Shown: positions 1 to 7,235, counted from the first letter of the stretch. The stretch: DNA of 32,144 nt from Cryobacterium sp. (GCF_025463825.1 NZ_JAODBG010000107.1:1-32144); one strand, 5' to 3'. Program-made: numbers and translations. The notes: a model not told the origin generated them from the letters alone.

Positions 1-522
1 GAACGTGGCGACCGATCCCCCGAAGTCGCCGCGCTGGAATCGCGCACGACCCATCGCCTCCAGCAGCTGCACCGACCGGCTCACGTCGACTGACACCCCG
101 AGCGCACGCTCGATCCATGCGTCGGCCTGCGCCGAGCCCAGCCGCGGGCGGCGCAGCATGGCGTCGATGCGGGCGCGCAGCTCGCGCGGCCGGAACGGCT
201 TGGTGAGGTAGTCATCCGCGCCGGCTTCGAGCCCCTGCAGGGTGTCGATCTCCTCGTCGCGGGCGGTGAGCATCACGAGATACGTGGAGCTGAACTCCCG
301 GATTCGCTTGGCGGTCTCGAAACCGTCCATGCCCGGCATGCTCACATCGAGCGTCGTCACGATCGGGTCGTACGCGCGCACCGCGCGCACCCCGTCGAGG
401 CCATTGCTCGTCGCGATGGCGTCGAATCCTGCCTGTGTGAGCACTGCTTCGAGCAGATGACGGATGTCCGCATCATCTTCGATGATCACCGCGACCCTAC
501 GTGTTTCCCCAGACGACGACAT
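1..522 (-). CDS. Response regulator, receiver domain (3' end off window)
   Basis: This is a two-component receiver protein of which 174 codons are visible. The receiver fold spans about residues 9-122. It has the acidic pocket E15/D16/D17, the phospho-acceptor D59 in the run TTLDVSMPGMDG, T86, and K108 in LTKPF, so it should be phosphorylatable. The family usually passes the signal to an output domain. After residue about 122 the visible 50 residues do not read as the usual OmpR/PhoB winged helix, so the output type is left open. The ATG at 522 is chosen because a TATGAT -10 hexamer lies 8 bases upstream and no Shine-Dalgarno is seen, which suggests a leaderless message. The GH6 gene lies 50 bases upstream in the same direction. 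The cognate kinase is not visible. Confidence 0.8.
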   Translation of the reverse strand, partial: MSSSGETRRVAVIIEDDADIRHLLEAVLTQAGFDAIATSNGLDGVRAVRAYDPIVTTLDVSMPGMDGFETAKRIREFSSTYLVMLTARDEEIDTLQGLEAGADDYLTKPFRPRELRARIDAMLRRPRLGSAQADAWIERALGVSVDVSRSVQLLEAMGRARFQRGDFGGSVATF

Positions 523-530
523 ACCTGAGA

Positions 531-536
531 ATCATA
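531..536 (-). promoter_or_regulatory. -10 element (TATGAT) of the response regulator gene
   Basis: On the minus strand TATGAT ends 8 bases before the ATG at 522. A weak -35 (TTCCCT, 18 bases further up) is possible. The spacing puts the transcription start at or next to the ATG, as in leaderless actinobacterial genes. This is an inference from one hexamer. Confidence 0.4.
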
Positions 537-572
537 CGCGTTCCGGCGCTCGTCAGGGAAAATGGGGGACGG

Positions 573-1571
573 TTACCATCCGGCGGCGTCGGCGAGCTGC
601 AACGCGCGCTCGTTCCACCACTCGCCGGCGGCGGGGCCGTTGTTGCAGGTGCCGTCGCTTTCCCCGGGCAGCTTCACCCAGAGGTAGGCGTCGCGGAGGC
701 CCTCGTCGGTGCTGACCTCCGGGGTGACCCCGATGGCGCGCCCGGTGGGATTGCACCACTCGCCGTTGGTGCCCTTGCCGTTGCGGGAGGTGTCGACGAT
801 GAAGTGCGCATCGTTGGTGAGCGCGGAGACGGCTTCGCCGAACTTCTGCTCGGCGGCGTTGGAGTTGTAGTTGGAGACGTTGGTGGCGAAGCCGCGCACC
901 TGCTGCACGCCGGCCCGGTTGAGCAGGTCGGCCATGGTGGCCGCGTCGACCCAGTCGGAGTGGCCCGCGTCGAGGTACACGGTGGCGATGGTGCTGGCGA
1001 AGGTGGCCACGCCCTGCTGGATCTGCTCCACCCGCTGGGGCACATTGCCGCACTCCGTGGCCAGCGCGAGCGCATCCGGTTCGAGGATGACCACGGCCGG
1101 GCTGGTCGTGAGGGCCGCCGCGATCGCGGACACCCAGATGGGATAGTCGGTCTCCGACAGGCCACCGGTGGAGTGGTTGCCGCAGTCGCGGTCGGGAATA
1201 CCGTAGATGACGAAGACGGGCTCCTCGCCGGCCGTGGCCGCGGCGGCCGCGAACTTGGCGACGTCGGCCTGCACGGTCTCGAGCGGGAACTTCTCCGGCA
1301 GCAGCCAGATCGCGGCCGGCTGCTCGGCGATCTTGGCCAGGGTGGCGGCCTCTGCCGAGTCCGGGTCGGTCTCCGCGGCGGCCGCGGCGGCGATGGCGGC
1401 GGTGGACTTCGGGTTCGAGTAGAACGACAGCCCGGTGAGCGGGTTGGGATCGGCCGCCGGGTTGACCGACGCGGCCGCGAATGTGCCGATGAACAGGCCC
1501 AGCGCCACGATGGGGGCGGCAAGGGCGATCATGCCAAGGGACAGTCCTAAGCGGCTTCCGGTCGAGTGCAT
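573..1571 (-). CDS. Glycoside hydrolase family 6 (endoglucanase/cellobiohydrolase type)
   Basis: The 332-residue protein should cleave beta-1,4-glucan (cellulose) with inversion, outside the membrane. Residues 8-34 are a signal peptide or membrane anchor. The GH6 motifs come in order: IPDRDCG (125-131), ILEPDAL (162-168, with D166 matching the family's catalytic acid), YLDAGHSDW (199-207), FATNVSNY (228-235), FIVDTSRNG (257-265), WCNPTGRAIG (272-281) and LWVKLPGESDG (297-307). Length equals a bare GH6 catalytic domain. No carbohydrate-binding module or linker is present, so it may act on soluble or short glucans. No other cellulase gene is nearby. The ATG at 1571 is supported by TAAGGT 6 bases upstream; no ribosome site is seen. 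The family call is firm, endo versus exo action is not. Confidence 0.93.
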   Translation of the reverse strand: MHSTGSRLGLSLGMIALAAPIVALGLFIGTFAAASVNPAADPNPLTGLSFYSNPKSTAAIAAAAAAETDPDSAEAATLAKIAEQPAAIWLLPEKFPLETVQADVAKFAAAAATAGEEPVFVIYGIPDRDCGNHSTGGLSETDYPIWVSAIAAALTTSPAVVILEPDALALATECGNVPQRVEQIQQGVATFASTIATVYLDAGHSDWVDAATMADLLNRAGVQQVRGFATNVSNYNSNAAEQKFGEAVSALTNDAHFIVDTSRNGKGTNGEWCNPTGRAIGVTPEVSTDEGLRDAYLWVKLPGESDGTCNNGPAAGEWWNERALQLADAAGW

Positions 1572-1577
1572 TTGGCA

Positions 1578-1583
1578 ACCTTA
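1578..1583 (-). promoter_or_regulatory. -10 element (TAAGGT) of the GH6 gene
   Basis: TAAGGT on the minus strand lies 6 bases before the ATG at 1571. It fits the actinobacterial TAnnnT -10 and a leaderless start. No convincing -35 is seen in the GC-rich upstream sequence. Confidence 0.35.
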
Positions 1584-1636
1584 TCCTGCGCGCCGTGGCC
1601 GCCGCCCGGCCCGGCAAGAGCCCCGGTGACGCGAGA

Positions 1637-1642
1637 TAGAGT
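1637..1642 (+). promoter_or_regulatory. -10 element (TAGAGT) of mqo
   Basis: TAGAGT is followed by 6 bases and then the GTG start of mqo at 1649. As with the two genes to the left, there is no Shine-Dalgarno, so the transcript is probably leaderless. Confidence 0.35.
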
Positions 1643-1648
1643 TAGATC

Positions 1649-3124
1649 GTGAATTCAGACAAGGTCGATGTTGCCCTGATTGGCGGGGGCATAATGAGCG
1701 CCACTCTCGCCACACTGCTCAGCGAACTGCAGCCGGACTGGAACATTCAGGTCTTTGAGCGTCTCGGCGAGCTCGCTCAGGAGAGCTCCAACCCGTGGAA
1801 CAACGCCGGTACCGGCCACGCGGCGTTGTGCGAACTGAATTACATGCCGCAGGCGCCGGATGGCTCGGTGACGGCCGAGAAGGCCGTCGTCATCAACGAG
1901 CAGTTCCAGATCAGCCGTCAGCTCTGGGCGCATCTCGTGGAAACCGGTGTGCTGCCCGAGCCGGAGAAGTTCATCAACTCCACCCCGCACATGACCTTCG
2001 TGCACGGCGCTTCCAACGTGGACTACCTGCGCAAGCGCCGGGACGCACTTGCCGGCGAGCCCCTCTTCGCGGGCATGGAGTACAGCGAGGACCCGGCTGT
2101 GATCGGGAAGTGGACCCCACTGATCACCAAGAAGCGCACGCCCAGGCAGAAGATCGCCGCCACCCGGATGGTGTCGGGCACCGACGTGGACTTCGGCGCC
2201 CTCACCGGTTACCTCTTCGACTCGCTGAAGGAACGCGGCGTCAAGGTGCACGTCAACCAGCAGGTCACCAACCTCAAGCAGCAGGACGACGGCAGCTGGA
2301 AGATCAAGCTGCTCAGCCTGGTCGGCCGGTACGTCAACACTGTTGAGGCCCGTTTCGTGTTCGTCGGCGCAGGCGGGGGAGCGCTTGCGCTGCTGCAGAA
2401 GAGCGGCATCCCCGAGATCAAGGGCTTCGGCGGCTTCCCGATCAGCGGCCAGTTCCTGCGCACGTCCAACCCGGCGGTCGTGGCCCAGCACCAGGCCAAG
2501 GTCTACGGCAAGGCCGCCGTGGGCGCCCCGCCGATGTCGGTGCCGCACCTGGACACCCGGGTGGTGGATGGCGAAACCTCGCTGTTGTTCGGCCCGTTCG
2601 CCGGCTTCAACCCCAAGTTCCTCAAGCGCAGCACCTGGTTCGACCTGCCGTTCTCGGTGCGGCCGCACAACCTGGTGCCGATGCTCGCCGTGGCCAAGAA
2701 CAACTTCGGCCTGATGAAGTACCTGATCGGTGAGGTCTTCGCCTCCCGTGCGGCCAAGATCGAGGCGCTGCGGGAGTTCATGCCCACCGCGCAGGGCAAG
2801 GACTGGGAGTTGATCACCGCCGGCCAGCGCGTGCAGGTGATGAAGAAGGATGCCAAGCTTGGCGGCATCCTGCAGTTCGGCACCGAGGTCATCACCTCCG
2901 CCGACGGCAGCATCGCGGGCCTGCTCGGGGCGTCGCCCGGAGCATCCACCGCGGCGCCGATCATGGTCGACCTGCTCAAGCTCTGCTTCCCGGGGGAGTA
3001 CTCCCGTTGGGAGCCGCAGCTGCGCGAGATGATCCCGAGCCTGGGCACCAAGCTCTCCGAGGACCCCGCCGCAGCGGCCGCCTCCCTCGCCCGAACCGCC
3101 GCGACCCTGCACCTGACCGCCTAA
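1649..3124 (+). CDS. mqo: Malate:quinone oxidoreductase
   Basis: This FAD enzyme at the inner face of the membrane oxidises malate to oxaloacetate and passes electrons to the quinone pool. It can replace or complement NAD-malate dehydrogenase in the citric acid cycle. The 491 residues match the usual family length. The N-terminus carries the FAD Rossmann motif (GGGIMSATL, residues 12-20), followed by the family signature NAGTGHAALCELNY (52-65). A second nucleotide-binding-like segment VFVGAGGGAL lies near residue 240, and the C-terminal part is rich in conserved Gly and Pro as expected. The GTG at 1649 gives the standard N-terminus. The gene stands alone, divergent from the GH6 gene, and is followed by a perfect 38-bp palindrome. 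Confidence 0.96.
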   Translation: MNSDKVDVALIGGGIMSATLATLLSELQPDWNIQVFERLGELAQESSNPWNNAGTGHAALCELNYMPQAPDGSVTAEKAVVINEQFQISRQLWAHLVETGVLPEPEKFINSTPHMTFVHGASNVDYLRKRRDALAGEPLFAGMEYSEDPAVIGKWTPLITKKRTPRQKIAATRMVSGTDVDFGALTGYLFDSLKERGVKVHVNQQVTNLKQQDDGSWKIKLLSLVGRYVNTVEARFVFVGAGGGALALLQKSGIPEIKGFGGFPISGQFLRTSNPAVVAQHQAKVYGKAAVGAPPMSVPHLDTRVVDGETSLLFGPFAGFNPKFLKRSTWFDLPFSVRPHNLVPMLAVAKNNFGLMKYLIGEVFASRAAKIEALREFMPTAQGKDWELITAGQRVQVMKKDAKLGGILQFGTEVITSADGSIAGLLGASPGASTAAPIMVDLLKLCFPGEYSRWEPQLREMIPSLGTKLSEDPAAAAASLARTAATLHLTA

Positions 3125-3202
3125 GTCACGCGCCCGCTTCCGCGAACGTAGAGGCGCGGATCCCACGCCGCAACGCAGCCGAGGCGCCTCGCGCGGGTCC
3201 CA

Positions 3203-3240
3203 CGCCGTTACGCGGGTGGCGCGCCACCCGCGTAACGGCG
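3203..3240. repeat. Perfect 38-bp palindrome after mqo (dispersed repeat copy 1)
   Basis: Two 19-base arms pair without a mismatch or loop around the core GGTGGCGCGCCACC. A related copy with the same core, also preceded by GCGCGGGTC, lies at 7141-7184 after another gene's stop. It could be a terminator-like hairpin for mqo, but no T-run follows, or a REP-type dispersed palindrome. A degenerate partial copy of the left flank lies at 3156-3179. Confidence 0.7.
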
Positions 3241-3264
3241 CCCCACCCGCGTACCCCGGCCCCC

Positions 3265-3348
3265 GGCACCTCGCCCCCCCGGCACCTCGCCCCCCGGAAC
3301 CTCGCCCCCCGGTACCTCAGCCCCGGTACCTCAGCCCCCAGCACCTCG
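3265..3348. repeat. Imperfect 14-16 bp tandem repeat (GGnACCTCgCCCCC)
   Basis: About six units of the form GGCACCTCGCCCCCC drift to GGTACCTCAGCCCC and lie end to end between mqo and marR. No gene is credible here. It is probably a slippage-prone non-coding repeat. Confidence 0.65.
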
Positions 3349-3369
3349 GGCCGGCCCCGCGGCGCGGCG

Positions 3370-3828
3370 TCACGCCGACGCATCCTCGTCCCGCAATGAC
3401 CGCGCGCACCGGTGCAGCAGGTCGCGCAACACGGTCTCCTCCTGGGCGCTCAGCGACCCCTTCATCCGGTCCTCGACGGCCTTGACCGCGGCGCTGGCCA
3501 GCCGGAGGCGCTCCCGCCCAGCCGGGGTCAACTCGGTGGGCAGCACCCGCCCGGAGATCGGCCGGTCGAGCCGGGTGACCAGCCCGTCGCTCTCCAGGCT
3601 CTGCAGCACGATGTTCATCGACTGCCGGGTGACGAACGTGCCGCGCGCCAGATCGGAGTTCGACAGCCCCGGCCGCTGGAGCAACAACTCCAGGCAGGAG
3701 TAGTGCGTGATCGTCATGCCGAGGGGGCGAAGGGCGGCTTCCATCTCCGAGCGCAGCACGCTCGAGACCTGTTTCACCAGGTAGCCCAGAGACGTCTTCA
3801 ACTGGATTCCCGAACCGTCTTGACTCAT
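3370..3828 (-). CDS. MarR-family transcriptional regulator
   Basis: The 152-residue protein is a dimeric winged-helix DNA-binding regulator. Helical dimerisation segments lie at both ends (residues 8-35 and 115-150). The winged helix sits at about 42-105, with recognition helix region LARGTFVTRQSMNIVLQSLE and wing LVTRLDRPISGRVLPTELT. Length is typical. It is divergent from the VOC-family gene at 3886. The 57-bp gap holds two identical-type inverted repeats, one of which overlaps its own start codon, so it very probably represses both itself and the VOC gene until a ligand binds. No ligand can be named. Confidence 0.9.
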   Translation of the reverse strand: MSQDGSGIQLKTSLGYLVKQVSSVLRSEMEAALRPLGMTITHYSCLELLLQRPGLSNSDLARGTFVTRQSMNIVLQSLESDGLVTRLDRPISGRVLPTELTPAGRERLRLASAAVKAVEDRMKGSLSAQEETVLRDLLHRCARSLRDEDASA

Positions 3829-3843
3829 GTCAGTATTCTGACA
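3828..3843. promoter_or_regulatory. MarR operator, copy 1 (TGTCAG-n4-CTGACA)
   Basis: The 16-bp inverted repeat TGTCAGTATTCTGACA overlaps the first base of the marR start codon. Its arms are identical to copy 2 and the two centres are 28 bp apart. Binding here would block marR itself, which is autoregulation. Confidence 0.75.
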
Positions 3844-3855
3844 TACACTTGACCA

Positions 3856-3871
3856 TGTCAGCTATCTGACA
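3856..3871. promoter_or_regulatory. MarR operator, copy 2 (TGTCAG-n4-CTGACA)
   Basis: TGTCAGCTATCTGACA shares both 6-base arms with copy 1 and differs only in the 4-base spacer. It lies just before the AAGGAG ribosome site (3874-3879) of the VOC gene, so a bound dimer could block that transcript. Confidence 0.75.
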
Positions 3872-3885
3872 CCAAGGAGCATCCC

Positions 3886-4251
3886 ATGACGTCATCCGGC
3901 CCCGGCTTCATCTCCCTGCAGGTCCGCGACCTGCCGCCATCGGCCGCGTTTTACGAGAAGTACCTCGGGTTCACCCGCCAGGCCGGCCCGCCCCACGCGG
4001 TCGACTTCCGCACCACGCCGGCGGCATTCGCCCTGCGCTCGCCGCTGCCCGGCGTCGACCTGGACTCGGTGCCCCAACTCGGCCTCGGCATCGGCGTCTG
4101 GCTGCACACCCCCGATGCGCAGGCGGTCCACGACACCCTCCTCGCCGATGGCGTCACCATCACGTCCGACCCGATCGACGGCCCGTTCGGCCGCACGTTC
4201 ACCTTCGCCGACCCCGACGGCTACCAGATCACCCTGCACAGTCGGGCCTAG
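3886..4251 (+). CDS. VOC (glyoxalase/bleomycin-resistance/dioxygenase) family protein
   Basis: The single-unit 121-residue protein of the vicinal oxygen chelate fold starts with the typical strand FISLQVRDLPPSAAFYEKYLGF (split here as residues 7-28) and ends with the usual FADPDGYQITLH. Family members bind metal and act as glyoxalases, dioxygenases or drug-binding resistance proteins, and the sequence does not decide among them. The ATG at 3886 has a good AAGGAG site 6 bases before it. Divergence from marR with paired operators points to induction by a small toxic or aromatic molecule, as is common for MarR-linked VOC genes. That last point is inference. Confidence 0.85.
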   Translation: MTSSGPGFISLQVRDLPPSAAFYEKYLGFTRQAGPPHAVDFRTTPAAFALRSPLPGVDLDSVPQLGLGIGVWLHTPDAQAVHDTLLADGVTITSDPIDGPFGRTFTFADPDGYQITLHSRA

Positions 4252-4274
4252 CCCGTCACCGGCCGGCTCACCCC

Positions 4275-4634
4275 CTAGTACGGTTCAGGAACCGCGATCA
4301 GACCCATCGGATCTTCGTCGATGACCGGTGCGTTCGCCGCGATGTCGGCGCTGTCGATCGGGCTGGCTTGACCGCCAACCGGCGGCAGCGCCGGCACGGG
4401 GAACCGCTCGCTCTCCTCCGCGCCCGTGACGCCGTCGACGCCGGCCACTTCGAGCTGGGTCGCTGCGCTCAGGAGCAGCGTGTGCGGAACCACCGTGTTG
4501 TTCGGCTCCAGGACGGGGATATCGATCGCCACCGCGGCGGCCATCGCTGCCACATGGGCTACGTAGTTCACCAATGCGTCAGAGACTCCGGTGCCGGTGA
4601 TCAGGGACTGGCCGTTGTAGGTGATGCGTTTCAT
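4275..4634 (-). CDS. Small conserved-looking protein of unknown function
   Basis: The protein is 119 residues from the ATG at 4634. A GTG at 4670 would add 12 residues and has AAGGGA directly against it, so that start is possible but poorly spaced. The N-terminus MKRITYNGQSLITGTGVSDAL looks natural for an actinobacterial protein. Residues 20-45 (VNYVAHVAAMAAAVAIDIPV) are hydrophobic and Ala-rich but too broken to call a membrane helix with confidence. The C-terminal third is acidic and Pro-rich. I do not recognise a domain. It converges with the VOC gene and leaves 23 bp between the stops. Confidence 0.6.
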   Translation of the reverse strand: MKRITYNGQSLITGTGVSDALVNYVAHVAAMAAAVAIDIPVLEPNNTVVPHTLLLSAATQLEVAGVDGVTGAEESERFPVPALPPVGGQASPIDSADIAANAPVIDEDPMGLIAVPEPY

Positions 4635-4837
4635 TCCCCGACCATATGGTGAGACGCGATTTTCGGTCACTCCCTTGACGGATGTGCCTGCATCAGGGCA
4701 TTCGTCCCGCGCCGACCGTTGATAAGCACGAGGGCCTCAGCTGGAATAATCCTGAGCGAATCTCAGCAGCAAGCTCGCTCGCCCGAGGGGAAGCCGGCTA
4801 TGAAGGTGCTCAGTTGTCACGACCGAGGGGGCAGCCG

Positions 4838-5342
4838 ATGACGCTCGCCTCGAACGAATCCGTTTCGATCATCGACTTCGTGGACTCGCTATTGGGCGGT
4901 GAATGGCCCGCGTCCGAGGAGGAGGCCGCCGCCTATTTGAGGGAGCACGGCTGTGAGGTCCTGGTTGCGCATCAGGCACGGGAGCGGATGGTGCGAGTCG
5001 GCCGCTGGCGCACGGCCCAGCTGGACCTGTGGGGCACGTGGACGTCCGACCCACGCAGCGGCACGGCCGTGCGTTTCTGCGTGCTGGAAGCCTCAAGCAC
5101 GCGACCAGACGTTCCCGCCCGGGTACGCCTCCCTGACCGCGGAGCTGCGCGAGCGCTTCGGTGCGCCGGCGATCGTCGACCGGAACCCGCTCAGCCCGCA
5201 CAGCCTCTGGTGCTGCGGCCAGTTGACGGTCGGGGTGGATGCCTACAGCCGCGAGCTGGGACAAACCCTCATCCAGGTGACGATCCAGCGCGCGAGAACC
5301 AACCTTCCGGCCCGATCGGGTCCCCCGCTCCGGAGCAGTTGA
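4838..5342 (+). pseudogene. Unknown gene with one frameshift near 5090-5115
   Basis: Reading from the ATG at 4838 (ribosome site GAGGGGG at 4824-4830) gives a protein-like sequence with IIDFVDSLLGG, EEEAAAYLREHGCEV and GRWRTAQLDLWGTW, up to FCVLEAS. That frame then turns into Arg/Pro-rich noise. The next frame takes over with FPPGYASLTAELRERFGAP and LWCCGQLTVGVDAYSREL and stops at 5342. A single-base change between about 5090 and 5115 joins the two halves into roughly 165 residues. I do not recognise the family. It is either a recent pseudogene or a sequencing indel. The CTGAGCGC repeat starts 2 bases after its stop. Confidence 0.6.
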
Positions 5343-5344
5343 CC

Positions 5345-5399
5345 CTGAGCGCCTGAGCGCCTGAGCGCCTGAGCGCCTAGCGCCTGAGCGCCTGAGCGC
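5345..5399 (+). repeat. Octanucleotide tandem repeat (CTGAGCGC)x7
   Basis: Seven head-to-tail units of CTGAGCGC are present, the fifth having lost one base (CTAGCGC, 5377-5383). The array is nearly perfect, so it is young or actively slipping. It is intergenic, just after the frameshifted gene. It has no spacers and is not a CRISPR. Confidence 0.85.
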
Positions 5400-5642
5400 T
5401 TGGCCCGGCCAAGCTCGACATCACGGTGCGAGGAGGTCATGCCCATGACTATAGAAGTCGGACTCCACAACAGTCAGGGGTTGCGCAGATGTCACGCCAC
5501 TGCAAGCACCCCCGCGGGCCGGCGGATGCCCGCCCGCCGCCAAGGGCCCAGGTGAATCGCGAAAAATCCGGAATAGTCGGCGGCGCGCAGGACTTGGGAC
5601 CAAAGTGACCTTCCAAAACGACACCCGGGCAATGTCCATCCG
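5400..5642. other. Intergenic stretch before the MFS gene, no gene seen
   Basis: About 240 bases hold no credible gene. Short readable stretches lack protein-like composition. A 4-codon frame ATG-TCC-ATC-CGA-TGA (5632-5646) ends in the MFS start as ATGA. This could be a tiny leader peptide or a coincidence. Confidence 0.4.
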
Positions 5643-7076
5643 ATGAGTGTCGAGAGAAGGGACGTCGGCTTCCGATCCGAACGCGGGCCCATCCTCATCG
5701 CCCTCATGCTGACGACCGGTCTCGTCGCCATCGAGTCGACGATCCTCGCCACCGCGGTGCCCTCCATCGTGAAGGACATCGGCGGCTTCTCGCAGTTCCC
5801 GTGGCTGTTCTCGATCTACCTGCTCGCGCAGGCCGTGTCGGTGCCGGTGTACGCGAAGCTGTCCGATGTCATCGGGCGCAAGCCCATCCTCCTGTTCGGC
5901 ATCGGGATCTTCCTGCTCGGCTCCATCCTGTGCGGCTTCGCCTGGAGCATGCCCGCGCTGATCGCCTTCCGGGCCGTCCAGGGCCTGGGCGCCGGCGCGA
6001 TCCTGCCGATGTCGGTCACCATCGCCGGCGACATCTACACCGTGGCCGAGCGCGCGAAGACCCAGGGTTACCTCGCCAGCGTCTGGGCGGTGTCCTCCGT
6101 GGTCGGGCCGACCCTCGGCGGGGTGTTCGCCGAATTCTCGTCGTGGCGCTGGATCTTCTTCATCAACATCCCCCTCTGCCTTTTGGCGGCCTGGATGCTG
6201 ATGCGCACCTTCCACGAGACCGTCGAGCACCGCACCCACAAGGTGGACTACCTCGGCGCGACCCTGCTGATGCTCGCGTTGAGCGCCCTGCTCCTGGCGG
6301 TGCTCGAGGGCGGACAGGCCTGGGCGTGGGCCTCCCCGCAGAGCATCGGCGTCTTCACCATCGGCGCGCTGCTGCTGGTCGCCTTCGTCTTCGCCGAGCG
6401 CCGCGCGGCTGAACCGGTGCTGCCGATGTGGGTGTTCTCGCGCCGGGTGGTGCTCACGAGTTCGCTGATCGGTCTGGGCGTGGGCGCCATCATGCTGGGG
6501 CTGTCGTCGTTCGTGCCGACCTACCTGGAGGGTTCGCTGGGCGTCACTCCCATCCTCGGCGGGCTCGCCGTCGCGGCCCTGACGATCGGCTGGCCCATTG
6601 CCGCGTCGCAGTCCGGCCGGCTCTACCTGCGGATCGGATTCCGCACCACGGTGCTGATCGGCATGGCCATCACCGTGATCGGCACCGCGACCCTGGCGCT
6701 CACCGCCGCCACGCCCGCCGTCGCCACCGTTGCCCTGTCCTGCTTCGTGATCGGCCTCGGACTGGGCCTGGTGGCGACCCCGTCGATGATCGCCGCCCAG
6801 TCCAGCGTCGGCTGGGACGAACGTGGAGTCGTCACGGGAACCAACATGTTCTCCCGATCCATCGGCAGCGCCGTCGGAGTGGCCATCTTCGGCGCCGTCG
6901 CCAACGCCATCTACGCGCTGCCCGGCAACGCCGGCCACGACCCCGAGGCGATCACGGCCGCCTCGTCCGCCGTGTTCCTGGCGCTCGCGATCACCGCGGT
7001 CGCCACCGTTGCCGCGGCCTTCTACATGCCCCGCACCAAGCCCCTCGGCCTGGAGTCCGCCCCGCCCACCCCCTAG
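5643..7076 (+). CDS. MFS drug exporter, DHA2 (EmrB/QacA-like) family
   Basis: The 477-residue membrane protein has about 14 hydrophobic segments, as in the DHA2 branch of proton-coupled drug antiporters. Visible family marks are the first-helix acidic motif LVAIESTILATAVPSI (residues 22-37), motif A KLSDVIGRKPILL (near 72-84), motif B FRAVQGLGAGAILP, and antiporter motif C GPTLGGVFAEFSSWRWIFFINIP in the fifth helix region. It should export hydrophobic compounds using the proton gradient. The substrate is unknown. No clear ribosome site precedes the ATG at 5643, so the exact start is less certain. It stands alone with no adjacent regulator, and a long palindrome follows the stop. Confidence 0.93.
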   Translation: MSVERRDVGFRSERGPILIALMLTTGLVAIESTILATAVPSIVKDIGGFSQFPWLFSIYLLAQAVSVPVYAKLSDVIGRKPILLFGIGIFLLGSILCGFAWSMPALIAFRAVQGLGAGAILPMSVTIAGDIYTVAERAKTQGYLASVWAVSSVVGPTLGGVFAEFSSWRWIFFINIPLCLLAAWMLMRTFHETVEHRTHKVDYLGATLLMLALSALLLAVLEGGQAWAWASPQSIGVFTIGALLLVAFVFAERRAAEPVLPMWVFSRRVVLTSSLIGLGVGAIMLGLSSFVPTYLEGSLGVTPILGGLAVAALTIGWPIAASQSGRLYLRIGFRTTVLIGMAITVIGTATLALTAATPAVATVALSCFVIGLGLGLVATPSMIAAQSSVGWDERGVVTGTNMFSRSIGSAVGVAIFGAVANAIYALPGNAGHDPEAITAASSAVFLALAITAVATVAAAFYMPRTKPLGLESAPPTP

Positions 7077-7140
7077 CCGCCCGCCCCCTCGGCACGGGCG
7101 ATTCCGGGCCAACCGGCAGCCGCAACGAGCTGCGCGGGTC

Positions 7141-7184
7141 AGGCGCCGCTTCGCGGGTGGCGCGCCACCAGCGGAGCGGCGCCT
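7141..7184. repeat. 44-bp near-perfect palindrome (dispersed repeat copy 2)
   Basis: The 22-base arms carry one mismatch and one G-T pair, centred on the same GGTGGCGCGCCACC core as the element at 3203-3240 and preceded by the same GCGCGGGTC. It sits between the MFS stop and the LexA box of the radical SAM gene. It may end MFS transcription or be a mobile REP-like element. Confidence 0.7.
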
Positions 7185-7235
7185 TGCCCGCGCGTCACCT
7201 CAGCGGATGCCGACCGCGCCGCGCTTGCATCCGAC

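Noticed and set aside
501-1550. Plus-strand open frame opposite the GH6 gene
   Set aside because: The minus strand carries all GH6 motifs; this frame is Gly/Val/Arg-rich noise.
1655-3166. Long open frame on the minus strand opposite mqo
   Set aside because: It is the GC-rich antisense shadow of a clear malate:quinone oxidoreductase; its composition (Gly/His/Arg/Leu repeats) is not protein-like.
5345-5399. CRISPR-like array
   Set aside because: The units are contiguous 8-mers with no spacers; the same holds for 26483-26524 and 3265-3348.
5421-7112. 563-codon open frame opposite the DHA2 exporter
   Set aside because: It is an antisense shadow rich in Gly, His, Arg and Asp with no motif, lying over a well-supported transporter.
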